Below are positions 36,801 through 43,073 of a stretch of 64,000 bases of DNA, piece after piece. The notes under the pieces are model-generated. The model was not told the DNA's origin. It ran no database searches and saw only the letters and a list, made by a program, of their open reading frames with translations. Both the position numbers and the translations under genes were made by a program. The DNA is from Desmodus rotundus (Eukaryota; Chordata; Mammalia; Chiroptera; Phyllostomidae), in the NCBI RefSeq assembly GCF_022682495.2, contig NC_071389.1:44096239-44160238 (forward strand), read 5' to 3'. Position 1 is the stretch's first letter. Each line of letters begins with the position of its first letter.

Positions 36801-39722
36801 ATGGAACTGATTTTCTGTATATTAATCAAATTCAGGAAATTAATCATTGATACATATTATTACTAACAGTTCACATTCAAATTTTATCACTTGTTCTAAT
36901 AATTTCTTTGGTAGCCAATTTTCCACCCTGTCTAAGATCCAATCCTGGATCACTCATTGCATTTAATTGTCCCATATCTTTCGTCCCCCTTAGTCTAGAA
37001 CAATTCATCAACTTTCTTTTTCTTGATTGTAACATTTTTTCAAGATTTTAGGCCAACAATTTTTGTAGAACATCTGTCAATTTGGCATAAATATCACAAA
37101 AATGACAATGCATTCTCTTGAGAATATGTTAACTTGAAGCACATGATATTGGTTTGTCACATTACAAGTGGCATGTTTTGGTCATTGATTAACAAGTTAT
37201 CTGCCAGTTTTCTCCAATGTAATAAATAAGAATCCTTATTTATAAATATCTTGTTTCATATCAAGCTTTTTCCCAATACTTTTAAAGATTTTTTAAAAAG
37301 TTTTTATTTATTGAATTCAGATAGAAAGGGAGAAAGAGGGAGAGGGAAGGAAGTAGAGGAAGAGGGAGGGAAAGAGAGAAAGAAAGAAACATCAATCTGC
37401 TACACCACTTATCTGTATAGTCACTGGTTGCTTCTTGTATGTGTCCTGGCTGCGGATCAAACCCACAATCCTGGCACATCAAGACGACACTCTAAACAAC
37501 TATGCTACCTGGTCAGGGCTCTCCCAATACTTTTAAAGAGCCACTGATGATTTTCTATCATTTTTAAAAATATTTATTAGCATTGTACTCCAAAAGCTTT
37601 CCTTTCTCCTATGAAATGATGGAATTTTATTTTATCCACTGGATTACAATCAATTTCTATCACTTATTTTGATATTTCATTGTCCCAGACTTGGCAATGG
37701 AATCTTTCCCCTTTCACATTGCCCCTGATGGAACTGTAATTAAATGACCACTTCCTTACTTACCAGCACAAAAAAATGTTCTCTGTTCCAGTCCTAGAAT
37801 TAGCTTTTGCTTCAGTAAGACTTGGCTTTTTGGTTTTTTGTGGGATTTTTTTTGTGGACAATGACATTTAGAAATCAAGATCTGGGCACTAGACATAGTC
37901 ATTACCTCTTACGTCATCGCTTATAGGTAATGAACAGAACTGAAACAGAACACACACACATTCTATTTACTTGTATTTTCACATGTACATTTAAAAAATC
38001 CATGATTTCATATTGATACTTCCAATACCAAGCCAAAATATTTTAAATTTCCTTATCCCACAGCGAAAACCTAGCTCCCATGATCTTCTATACACTTATT
38101 TGCCCAAGCCTATCATACATAAACTAGTTTTGTAAGTGCTAACCCATACCTCTGTGAAAAACAAATCTATTCAATAAAATTAGTATTTGCCTAGTATTCT
38201 TAAAATGTAAAACATATATGCAGTCATTTACTGGGTGTTAAACAGTATTTCAACATAGTTTTAATTTCAATTTCCCTAATGTATAAGGTATTTACATAAC
38301 ATTCATATAACTTTTTATTGGGTATTGGTTCAAGTCTTTGAGCCATTATTTTAGTAAGGTTTTTGTCTTTTTACTGTTGAGTTATAAGAGTTCTTTATAT
38401 ATGTATATTTTAAATATAAATTCTGTATCAGATATATGTGCTGTGATGTCAACCTCAACTTTAAGATTATGTATTTATTGTCAGAATATATTTACCACAT
38501 ATTCTTCTAATATAACATGTACATGTTAATATGCTAGGAAAAGGTGTGCAAAAATTACATTTTTAATAGTTTTCTGGTTCCCCACTACCTATAACAGGAC
38601 AGAATCATAGTTCAGGTAATATCACCACTTACATATTAAACAAACACACACCAGTTTCCATTGTATTCCTACTTAGCAGGGATTTTGCTACATTATCCTT
38701 GCAGTTTCACAAAAGTGCTAATGGGATTTTTTTAAAATAGTGCAGCAGTAGGGAGACAAGTCTTAATTCCGGGGAAAGGAAAACCTCTTCAATAATCCAT
38801 AACTTTCAAGGATATAAGTGAAACACATTTATTGATACTTATGTATCAGACACTATATTAAGTGCTGAGTTTCCTTATCTGGAAATTAGATATAACAGCA
38901 GCTCCTACGTCCTAAAGTCTTTTCTTAGGATTCAATGAGAAGATGTAAGTAAACTAAACACTGTACCAAATCATAAAGATTCAATAAATGTCGGTTATTT
39001 CTTTACATTTTTCCACTGTCATGTCGATTCCTATGTGATACAAATACGTCCCGCTGTGTTACTTCCCATTTGACTCAAACCGAAAAATAACGGAGGAATA
39101 AATTACTCTAGAAATGCACAACAGGGGATACCTGAGTCAACCTGGGGACAAGGGGCAGCTGGAGAATTTCACGTGTTAGATATTAATCCCTCCACCCCAA
39201 AGAAAAAGCTCTTTAGTGAACTTTCGAAAGTTTCTATAGAGCAGCAGTAAGGAAACACTCCAGAACTGGCTACGCTTCCTCGTTTTACAGCTGGAATCCA
39301 GGTCTTTTGACACCCAGTTTTTGAGTTGTCCCGCAAGTTTATACGAACTCACCACACTAATGGGCGTTATCAAGTTATACAGCGCCTTTCAATCTACTGT
39401 ATCCCATTCGTTGTATGTTCACCATATTTGAAATTATTTCAAGTACTAAATACATCACTAAATACAGCCCGTAGCCTATAAATCAGTAAAAAGCCTTGGA
39501 GAATCGGAATTAAAGTGAATCGAGTCTACCGGAAAACTACGGCTGGAAGATGAGCAGAAGTGGGCTGAAGGTACCAAGCACTATGAAATGTCGACGGAGG
39601 AGTCAAGTTTATACTCAGAAAAGTAGAACAAAAAAGATTATTGGGCCACATAATATTTACTCTTCTTGCCCACAGAGGCGCCCGACAAACAGCAATACCT
39701 GGGGAGGAGATACCTACGGCAT
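3823..39722 (-). CDS. ITGB3BP: ITGB3BP (CENP-R / NRIF3), N-terminal part, 4 coding exons
   Basis: ITGB3BP encodes a small nuclear protein. It is known as a member of the CENP-O/P/Q/R/U group of the constitutive centromere network and as a nuclear-receptor and integrin beta-3 binding coregulator. Four minus-strand exons (39718-39722, 29661-29703, 11627-11762, 3823-3889) join in frame, 251 nt in all, giving about 83 residues of the roughly 177 usual for the human protein. The conceptual protein starts [11 protein letters not shown], passes through a conserved [16 protein letters not shown] block, and ends in a basic Lys/Arg-rich segment that may be nuclear-localising. All acceptors are AG and all donors are GT (GTAGGT, GTAAGT, GTTAGT, GTAAGT). 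Introns are about 10.0, 17.9 and 7.7 kb. I found no later exon between 1 and 3822, so the coiled-coil and C-terminal LXXIL parts should lie to the left of the window. The gene is head to head with EFCAB7. Assignment rests on remembered similarity to the human protein and on phase continuity. Confidence 0.93.
4133..4327 (-). mobile_element. Ves SINE, antisense
   Basis: The reverse strand reads agccctggctggtgtggctc, then the B-box region and an A-rich tail. This is the tRNA-derived bat SINE. Confidence 0.9.
4600..4672 (+). repeat. L2-like tail
   Basis: The piece 'gataaatgtttattaaatga' followed by GAATGAATAA resembles the LINE-2 3' terminus. It is very short. Confidence 0.35.
4955..5142 (+). 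mobile_element. MaLR-type LTR 3' fragment
   Basis: The stretch has the familiar mammalian MaLR/ERVL LTR end: 'cctccagaactgtgaaagaa', 'taaacttctgttgttttaag'. It is preceded by a diverged 'ccagaagctaggagaga' segment. It is followed by an A/G-rich run (5130-5160). Confidence 0.65.
6690..6895 (+). repeat. MIR SINE
   Basis: The MIR core is visible: 'cattttacagatgaggaaac', a loss-of-match middle, then 'gtgctcttaaccatgatgct'. It is ancient and diverged. Confidence 0.75.
7408..9215 (-). mobile_element. HAL1 (half-L1), ORF1-only LINE copy A
   Basis: Read on the minus strand, this is an L1-type 5'UTR beginning near the 'ccaagatggaggtgtagg' motif (about 9200). A decayed ORF1 follows, and then a 3'UTR with an AATAAA-containing A-rich end at 7408. 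ORF1 ends within [20 protein letters not shown] and passes directly into 3'UTR; no endonuclease or reverse transcriptase region exists. That architecture defines HAL1 elements, known in mammals including bats. The copy is close in sequence to the one at 59.9-61.8 kb. Confidence 0.85.
7821..8802 (-). pseudogene. HAL1-A ORF1 relic
   Basis: Three minus-strand ORF pieces line up as one L1 ORF1p. 8518-8802 has the N-terminal MKEQ...TPEKELND segment. 8202-8489 has a Glu/Lys/Gln-rich coiled coil followed by the RRM start [11 protein letters not shown]. 7821-8168 has the C-terminal RNA-binding domain. Stops and a frameshift separate the pieces, so the copy is dead. ORF1p normally forms trimers that coat LINE RNA. 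Confidence 0.85.
11627..11762 (-). CDS. ITGB3BP: ITGB3BP coding exon 3
   Basis: This 136-nt exon lies between a pyrimidine-containing acceptor (gcttattttccag) and donor GTTAGT. It encodes residues 17-61 plus the first base of residue 62, with a Ser/Thr/Pro-rich segment ([16 protein letters not shown]) that closely matches the human protein. It is the strongest single identification of the gene on this strand. It ends in phase 1 and joins exon 4 in frame to give Asn-Gly-Lys-Arg. Confidence 0.95.
12511..12600 (+). mobile_element. 5'-truncated L1 3' end with TSD
   Basis: The fragment reads 'gtacacctgaaatctatat' through 'ccccaataaattcaataaaa'. It is flanked by agtccaacaa on the left and agtccaataa on the right, a 9/10 target-site duplication. 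A short 15-16 bp tandem duplication (aaggaacagtccaac) lies just upstream. Confidence 0.65.
14550..16141 (+). mobile_element. ERV-like LTR composite
   Basis: Two similar stretches resemble LTR 3' ends. One is at about 14590-14650 (gagatctagttccctggt ... ggctcaaataaactcttat) and the other at about 16066-16140 (gagatcttgttccatggc ... ggcccaaataaattcttat). Between them are about 900 bp without a usable ORF and then a possible second LTR starting near 15521 (tgtggaggaataaag). This suggests a badly truncated class I ERV with a mostly deleted interior. Family uncertain. Confidence 0.4.
15687..15896 (-). mobile_element. hAT-like MITE
   Basis: A 210-bp element has imperfect short inverted ends: caggtggcc on the left and, reverse-complemented, caggggcat on the right. 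The direct repeat gtctaggtca occurs on both sides (15677-15686, 15897-15906). The 8-bp core of that repeat and the CAGG termini suit hAT transposons, which are well known in bat genomes. It sits inside the LTR-like element. Confidence 0.7.
16149..16355 (+). mobile_element. Ves SINE, sense
   Basis: A full-length copy: tRNA-like head gccctggctggtgtggctca, B-box ggttcgattcc, pyrimidine-rich body and A-rich tail. It sits between the LTR-like element and the resumed HAL1 5'UTR. Confidence 0.93.
16697..17152 (+). pseudogene. HAL1-B ORF1 relic, N-terminal part
   Basis: The ORF at 16697-16912 ([13 protein letters not shown] ... [20 protein letters not shown]) matches the ORF1 N-terminus of the other HAL1 copies. 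Decayed coiled-coil sequence runs on to 17152, where a retrocopy interrupts it. Confidence 0.75.
17153..18040 (+). pseudogene. Unidentified retrocopy inserted in HAL1-B ORF1
   Basis: About 888 bp of G+C-richer sequence is bounded by a perfect 13-bp direct repeat gaaaacctatgtg (17140-17152 and 18041-18053). It ends in an A-rich tail (aaaaaggaagaaagaaaa) preceded by ATTAAA (18020-18025). These are the marks of L1-mediated retrotransposition of an RNA. Three forward frames carry short ORFs (for example 17321-17527), but I do not recognise the parent. The 3' third (17800-18020) is AT-richer and 3'UTR-like. It could be a processed pseudogene or a noncoding RNA copy. Confidence 0.65.
18041..18990 (+). 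pseudogene. HAL1-B ORF1 relic, C-terminal part
   Basis: ORF1 resumes at 18041 (aggaagcgcagagtctcaaa ... gccaaaggttaaagataaag), is broken at 18278, and continues at 18760. The ORF at 18740-19000 there contains FRMQGQIK...LPKQK, the C-terminal-domain block of L1 ORF1p. Confidence 0.7.
18279..18759 (+). mobile_element. L1 3' end with apparent 3' transduction
   Basis: The insert is flanked by a near-perfect 14-bp repeat, agctgattt(a/c)ttaa (18265-18278 and 18760-18773). The first part (18279-18545) is an L1-type 3'UTR ending in caataaaatataattttt. About 185 bp of unrelated unique-looking AT-rich sequence follows. It carries its own AATAAA (18727-18732) and ends in an A-rich tail right at the repeat. 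One insertion carrying downstream flank is the simplest reading. Confidence 0.6.
19995..20086 (+). repeat. 46-bp tandem duplication
   Basis: Two adjacent 46-bp copies (19995-20040, 20041-20086) differ at one position (gat/gac). The unit is not itself a microsatellite. Confidence 0.95.
20980..21110 (+). mobile_element. Old L1 3' fragment
   Basis: The text 'gtgatggaaatgttctattt ... ggaattgtacattaaagatc ... ttttactttgataaa' matches the ancient L1M 3'UTR pattern. Confidence 0.6.
21330..21778 (-). mobile_element. L1 3'UTR segment, inverted
   Basis: The minus strand reads as L1M 3'UTR (for example catgaaaaggtgttcagcatc). It abuts a plus-strand L1 ORF2 piece near 21780, giving a head-to-head arrangement. 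Confidence 0.6.
21780..24645 (+). mobile_element. Old L1, ORF2 reverse-transcriptase end to 3'UTR
   Basis: Plus-strand L1M sequence. Decayed ORF2 reverse-transcriptase region runs from 21880 to about 22700 and includes the DNA for the 'gtagatgcagaaaaagcattt' (DAEKAF) block at 22272-22292. Distal ORF2 and 3'UTR follow to about 24645. Many stops are present. A Ves SINE interrupts it at 23939-24144 with a perfect TSD. Confidence 0.8.
23939..24144 (-). mobile_element. Ves SINE, antisense, with TSD
   Basis: A complete antisense copy with the 13-bp direct repeat gaaaactcattta on both sides (23926-23938, 24145-24157). It is inserted in L1 3'UTR. Confidence 0.95.
24895..24990 (+). repeat. Interspersed-repeat 3' end (L1-like)
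   Basis: The text 'ttattgaagctgggcaatgg ... tgtttgaaattcttcataat' recurs in related form at 27060-27165. This shows that both are copies of one family, whose name I am not certain of. Confidence 0.4.
25445..25629 (-). mobile_element. Ves SINE, antisense, diverged
   Basis: The reverse strand begins agccctagttggggagctca, with a 10-bp TSD ggatcctttt (25435-25444, 25630-25639). It is more diverged than most copies here. Confidence 0.85.
25650..25905 (+). mobile_element. L1 3'UTR fragments
   Basis: Segments such as 'ggactcatagacacggacaa' and 'gtgttgattgctgggggtag' resemble the 3'UTR of bat L1/HAL1 elements. The stretch is fragmentary. Confidence 0.45.
25995..26219 (+). mobile_element. Ves SINE, sense, with TSD
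   Basis: A full-length copy flanked by a perfect 13-bp repeat agaaataactatt (25982-25994, 26220-26232). A- and B-box regions are intact and the tail is CT-rich then A-rich. Confidence 0.95.
26394..27006. mobile_element. TIR DNA transposon relic, ~610 bp
   Basis: The ends are inverted repeats of about 22 bp: cagtcatgcgtggcttaatgac at the left; the right end, reverse-complemented, gives cagtcacatgccacataatgac. Internal blocks (tatagcctactatacaccta, ggtatagcctgttgctccct, tcttatgggaccaccattgt) are those of a widespread mammalian DNA element I remember but cannot name with certainty. There is no ORF. Confidence 0.65.
27060..27165 (+). repeat. Interspersed-repeat 3' end (L1-like)
   Basis: 'aataattgttaaagttgggt ... 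cttttgtatgtgtttgctta ... cataataaaaagg' belongs to the same family as 24895-24990. A short purine-rich run (27160-27200) follows. Confidence 0.4.
27240..28470 (-). mobile_element. Possible ERVL/MaLR internal sequence, antisense
   Basis: This 1.2-kb block has higher G+C than its flanks and a repeat-like texture. Minus-strand reading resembles ERVL-type internal sequence. No ORF survives and I cannot place its limits. It could be another old element. Confidence 0.25.
29661..29703 (-). CDS. ITGB3BP: ITGB3BP coding exon 2
   Basis: This 43-nt exon lies between acceptor tttgtttgcag and donor GTAAGT. It completes codon 2 and encodes residues 3-16, [14 protein letters not shown]. The human protein has an LXXLL-type motif at residues 9-13 (LDGLL, from memory). 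Here the same five positions read LDDPL, so the motif is lost. The exon ends in phase 0. Confidence 0.93.
31380..31505 (+). repeat. Possible MIR fragment
   Basis: The stretch 'gacttgaccactgtcacacggctgg' resembles the MIR core (gtcacacagctag). It is too diverged to be sure. Confidence 0.35.
31905..32745 (+). mobile_element. Old L1 3' region
   Basis: Distal ORF2/3'UTR of an L1M element on the plus strand: 'gatgcccaacatcactaata', 'actctcacgcactgctggtg', 'gtattattcacaacagccaa', 'gaaccttgaaaacattatgc'. It contains an (AAAC)n run at 32101-32123. Only decayed ORFs remain. Confidence 0.8.
33444..33611 (+). mobile_element. Ves SINE, sense, diverged, with TSD
   Basis: The head ggcctggccagtgtggctca is recognisable. 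The copy is flanked by a perfect 14-bp repeat atgttcttgggttg (33430-33443, 33612-33625). The body is shortened and diverged. Confidence 0.88.
34980..36850 (-). mobile_element. Old L1 3'UTR and distal ORF2, antisense
   Basis: The plus strand reads the reverse complement of an L1M 3' region. It starts at 'agatataattgacatagaat', passes the 'gtttccatgtcttagctatt' block, and ends in distal ORF2 near 36850. It is roughly 1.87 kb, with no intact frame. Confidence 0.8.
37289..37521 (-). mobile_element. Ves SINE, antisense, with 18-bp TSD
   Basis: A diverged antisense copy with an expanded GA-rich body, bounded by a perfect 18-bp repeat (37271-37288, 37522-37539; starts tcccaatact). Confidence 0.9.
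38825..39000 (+). repeat. MIR/L2 fragment
   Basis: The features 'catttattgatacttatgta', 'tttccttatctggaaattag' and 'gattcaataaatgtcggtta' match the outline of MIR. Confidence 0.6.
39718..39722 (-). CDS. ITGB3BP: ITGB3BP coding exon 1 (start codon, Met-Pro)
   Basis: The exon holds the start codon plus two bases (ATGCC) followed by donor GTAGGT, so codon 2 is completed by the T that opens exon 2 (CC|T, Pro). The start has A at -3 (gaaaATG). It was chosen because it gives the Met-Pro-Val-Lys-Arg start known for the family. The transcript's 5'UTR must extend to higher coordinates; its start site cannot be read from sequence. The frame is open upstream for a further 106 codons, back to an ATG at 40038-40040. 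Confidence 0.85.
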
Positions 39723-40122
39723 TTTCACATTCAGGGAAGGATCACCGCCGCTGGATAGAACTAATCGAGGAACCTCTTCGGAAAACAAGGGAACCTTCCG
39801 AGGAAAACACAGAAGCCTGAAAAGCGCGGGCGAGCAGCAGCTTGTGGTTGTGTCACACTTAACGTAGCCCCCCGGAAACACCACCTTCGCGACAACGGAT
39901 CCGAATGCAAGCGGGGAAAGGGGGAAGGGAGTGTCATCTAAGACCGCGTCCAGTCCCTCGCAGTGCGGCACAGGACCCTGTCTCACGCTTCTGGCCAACA
40001 CAGCTCCGGATGGAGGACAACAAGGACCGGCTCTGATCACTGTGGGTTAACAATCCCTAGATTTCTAGCCGGACCGTTTGGGGAGGTGCTCCGTATCTTA
40101 TTTCCGGTGGCAGAGAGGTGCA

Positions 40123-40136
40123 GTTGCCATGGTAAT
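40123..40136 (+). promoter_or_regulatory. RFX X-box (GTTGCCATGGTAAT)
   Basis: The 14-mer GTTGCCATGGTAAT is a near-perfect match to the RFX-family X-box palindrome GTTGCCATGGCAAC, differing at two positions in the 3' half. RFX2/3 drive ciliary genes in animals, usually from sites close to the start site. EFCAB7 is a ciliary-base protein, so the site fits that side of the shared promoter. Binding itself is inferred. Confidence 0.7.
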
Positions 40137-40384
40137 TAAAGAAAGGCAGAGGTGCGTCCGGTTTCGGTGAGCCGATTGTGGAATCCGCGCAGAGAATTGC
40201 TGAGCTTCCTCGTCTGTAAACTGGTATTAGGTAGTAATCAATTCACTGTCTGTCGTTGCGCGTTCCGTCCCTTACTGTTGGGTTTTTCTTCCACCTGCTT
40301 CTTTTACTTCTCTGTCATACTAACACTCGGTCCATGTAGGTACCTGAAATGTACATATAAATGCTGTTTTATGCCCAGAGGCAT

Positions 40385-40483
40385 AGAGACACAGGGACAC
40401 AGAGAGAAAGAGCGAGAGCGAGAGAGAGGGAGAGAAAGAGAAAGAGAGAGAGGGAGAGGGAGAGAGAGAGAGGGAGAGAGAGA
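40385..40483. repeat. GA-rich microsatellite near the promoter
   Basis: About 99 bp of nearly pure purine (GA)n with G and A variants, just downstream of the bidirectional promoter in EFCAB7 intron 1. A tract like this can form triplex DNA; that is inference. Confidence 0.95.
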
Positions 40484-41454
40484 TGTTGCCTGAGATCAGC
40501 TGTGAACATATTTCACTGTGTAGGGCGGTATGGCTGGCTCTCTGTTTCACTTGGCCCTTTAAAAGCCCTAGGCGCTTGTTAGTTTATTTTTCTTGCTATT
40601 GTGTGGCTGGTTATTTATGGAGCCGTTTGCTGCAGTGTACTCTCTAGGCCCCTGCCTGAGTCTCGGGCTGGAGTTTTAAATGAAGGAGGTTTCCAAGCCT
40701 GAGGGGGTACAATTATATATTTATTTAAGCCTAGGTTAGGCTTTCCTCACAGAAAGGAAAAGAATAGAATTCTGGAACATTTCTGCCGTGGGATTTCCAC
40801 GTGAGGGAGTCACCTTATTTCGAAAGAGTATTTGAGGACCATTCTTTAAAAAAAAAAAAAAAACTTACGTTTTAAAATTGCTTGCTGCAAAATGAACATT
40901 CTGTATTCCTTATTGTAACGGTTTTCTTTCACGTTTTTGAGTAGATGCGTGCACGCATATGTGTTTAAAACAGTGATGCTTAATTATAGTGATACCAATT
41001 TGCAGTAACCAGACTGTGACACCACACATCCCTGTGGGGTCCTTCTAAATCTGCCGTAATATGAAAGTGTCAGGCAGGCGGTCTGTGTATTATAAATAGG
41101 GTACTTCATCCATGATAAGCGATTATTATCTTTCTTTCCCAAGTGTAAAAGACCTATATAATTCAAGAAGGTGCAAGTGATTTAGGTCTCTTGAGTAAGA
41201 ATCCAATGAGTCCTGAAGGGGACCCTATCTGTGTCGTCTTATTGTTGAACTTGAAATATTCAATTTATTAGGCTGGAATGTATTTTTAAAAGTCAAAGCT
41301 GGGTAAAATAATGTTGGAAGCTGTTAGACCACCGACACATTAGTGTCTCATAGTAACTATTGTACAAGAAGCCTTCATTCACATTAATAAAGAAGAAACT
41401 GTTACTGAATTTTACTGCCTTTTCTACTTACAATTAAATTAGCAACATTGTGTC

Positions 41455-41590
41455 CCTCAATTTCCTTATCTGTAAAATGGACCAAAAATACTCGACCACT
41501 GTAGTAGGGATAAATCATGATGTATGACAGTTCTTTAAGCTCTTGTGAGCAGAGGTGCTATATAAACCCAAAACATTATTATTAGTAATG
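41455..41590 (+). repeat. MIR SINE
   Basis: 'tttccttatctgtaaaatgg' and the 'aagctcttgtgagcagaggtgctatataa' outline are typical MIR sequence. Confidence 0.75.
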
Positions 41591-41754
41591 GAATACAGTA
41601 AAACCTGTAATGCTATAAATGGGATTTTAAAAATTCAGTCACTTAAAATGTGGCTGCATTATCAAGATGTTAGTGAAATGACCTGCTTGGTCGTGCTGTG
41701 AAGATGGATGCCAGCTGTCAGTAACATTCTTATTACTGGGAAGTTTCACTCTGT

Positions 41755-41855
41755 CTACAGTTTAGTTAGCACTTAATTTGTGCCAAGTGCTGTTCTGTAT
41801 GCTTTACACAGGTTGTTTAATCCTCACGACAACCCTATGAAGAGTCTCAACTGAC
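41755..41855 (+). repeat. MIR/L2 fragment
   Basis: 'tgccaagtgctgttctgtat' then 'taatcctcacgacaacccta' matches the MIR pattern. Confidence 0.65.
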
Positions 41856-41970
41856 TGTCATGTTATTTTGAGAGAATAGATGTGGGTTTTTTTTTTTTTG
41901 CCTTATGATTCTTCATTTATATTTATGTTACCTCTTTGTTTTCGCTTTGTTCTTTTGGTATATACATATA

Positions 41971-42160
41971 CAGGGTCCAACACAAATAATGCTCCTTTTT
42001 ATTACAAAATCATGATCATGTAATTCTGTAACACAATATCACACTCAAGCACACCATATGACATTTTAGGTGAAATGTTCAAATTAAAACTAGAATTATT
42101 ATACCCATATTATTACCCTATCAACCACACTCAAGCAGGCCTTACTTCTGCTGGACCCTG
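41971..42160. mobile_element. Mariner-like MITE with TA flanks
   Basis: This 190-bp element has inverted ends cagggtccaacacaaata and, reverse-complemented from the right, cagggtccagcagaagta. Each end is flanked by TA, the target preference of Tc1/mariner. No ORF is present. Confidence 0.85.
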
Positions 42161-42190
42161 TATATTAATAAAGAAGAAACTTTAGAAAGC

Positions 42191-42223
42191 TGTGTGTGTG
42201 TATATATATACACACACATATAT
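42191..42223. repeat. Alternating purine-pyrimidine palindrome
   Basis: A (TG)n-(TA)n-(CA)n run of about 33 bp is self-complementary around 42205. It can in principle form Z-DNA or a cruciform. Confidence 0.9.
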
Positions 42224-42424
42224 CTATAGCAACTGCCAAAAGGCTTCTTCTAGTTTAACATATATTACAACCTTATGCATATTATAATGTTCATCTCCCC
42301 CCCCCAAATAAAAACGTTAATGTCTTGATTCCTCCCCCCTCTCATTTGAAAGGCAAGGTGATATTTGCATTTTAGGGGATTGCAATTTTGACTAAAGTAA
42401 TTTTTAAAATTATTTTCTAATAGA

Positions 42425-42611
42425 ATGGCCATCAGTCCAGGAAGTGATGCTGCTTTCTCCAGTCAGAACTCAACGCTTTCAGAGAGTCCTCGAACAAAGA
42501 AATTTCCACTAACTGAAGAGGAGATATTTTATATGAATTGCAGAGCTGCCTATTTATCTGTTTTCAAAAGCAGCTTAGAAAACATTATTTCTAAAGATCA
42601 ACTTTACTTAG
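42425..42611 (+). CDS. EFCAB7: EFCAB7 first coding exon
   Basis: The exon follows acceptor ttttctaatag; one untranslated base precedes the ATG at 42425. It encodes residues 1-62 and one base of codon 63. It opens with a Ser-rich, probably disordered tail, then a helical segment ([20 protein letters not shown]) that is nearly identical to the human protein from memory. The donor is GTAAAA and the exon ends in phase 1. Reading through the donor would add only a few residues (GKIF) before a stop. Confidence 0.95.
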
Positions 42612-43041
42612 GTAAAATTTTTTAATTGAAGTATTTTGTTTTATTTGTTGAAAGTTAATAGATCAGACAGACTAGAATTGGAATTCCATTGTTGAATTAC
42701 CCCAATTTTAGTGGTTTGAGCAACAGAACTACTACATTATACTATTGTGCCATTTTCTATAGTAACTTATTGTAGAATCTTCAGAATATAACTTGCATGT
42801 TTATAAAGGATAGAATAGTATTTTTAAACCTTCTATCAATTACTTGCTTAAAAATTATTTTAAATTCTCATTTTGGTACTTTAAGATTTACAGTAGAATT
42901 AAAACACTTTTGGCATCAGAATCACTACTTAGAATCTGACCTATATTTAGGAAAATGCAAAGGATGTATAAAATGGGGTGAATGGTTGTAGAAGAGAAAT
43001 AGGTGAAATTTTAAAAGAGAATTAAGAGTTCTGGGTTTGGA

Positions 43042-43073
<32 letters not shown>

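Larger units (their letters stand above)
29704..39717 (-). other. ITGB3BP: ITGB3BP intron 1
   Basis: This 10-kb intron contains L1 pieces at 31.9-32.7 and 34.98-36.85 kb, two Ves SINEs and a MIR (38.83-39.0 kb). Nothing was recognised in 29704-31380, 32750-33430, 33630-34970 or 37540-38820. Confidence 0.85.
39540..40300. promoter_or_regulatory. Bidirectional CpG-rich promoter, ITGB3BP / EFCAB7
   Basis: The window is otherwise AT-rich. This stretch has a clear local rise in G+C and CpG dinucleotides and lies between the divergent ITGB3BP start codon (39722, minus) and the EFCAB7 gene body (plus). It contains an ETS-type core on the minus strand (ACCGGAAAT, 40100-40108) and an RFX X-box (40123-40136), and it has no obvious TATA box. 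Such shared, TATA-less, ETS-bearing promoters are usual for divergent housekeeping gene pairs. Start sites cannot be placed from sequence. A plausible EFCAB7 non-coding exon 1 ends at 40166, before GTGAGC. Confidence 0.8.
40167..42423 (+). other. EFCAB7: EFCAB7 intron 1 (5' end tentative)
   Basis: The donor GTGAGC at 40167 is my best guess for the end of the non-coding first exon; the acceptor at 42421-42423 is clear. The intron holds a GA-rich microsatellite, two MIR fragments and a mariner-like MITE. Nothing was recognised in 40490-41450. Confidence 0.55.

Noticed and set aside
39550..39867. Plus-strand ORF of 105 residues over the promoter
   Set aside because: It overlaps the ITGB3BP first exon on the other strand, has no family similarity, and open frames are common in CpG-rich DNA.
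40361..40582. Arg/Glu-repeat ORF
   Set aside because: Translation of the GA microsatellite.
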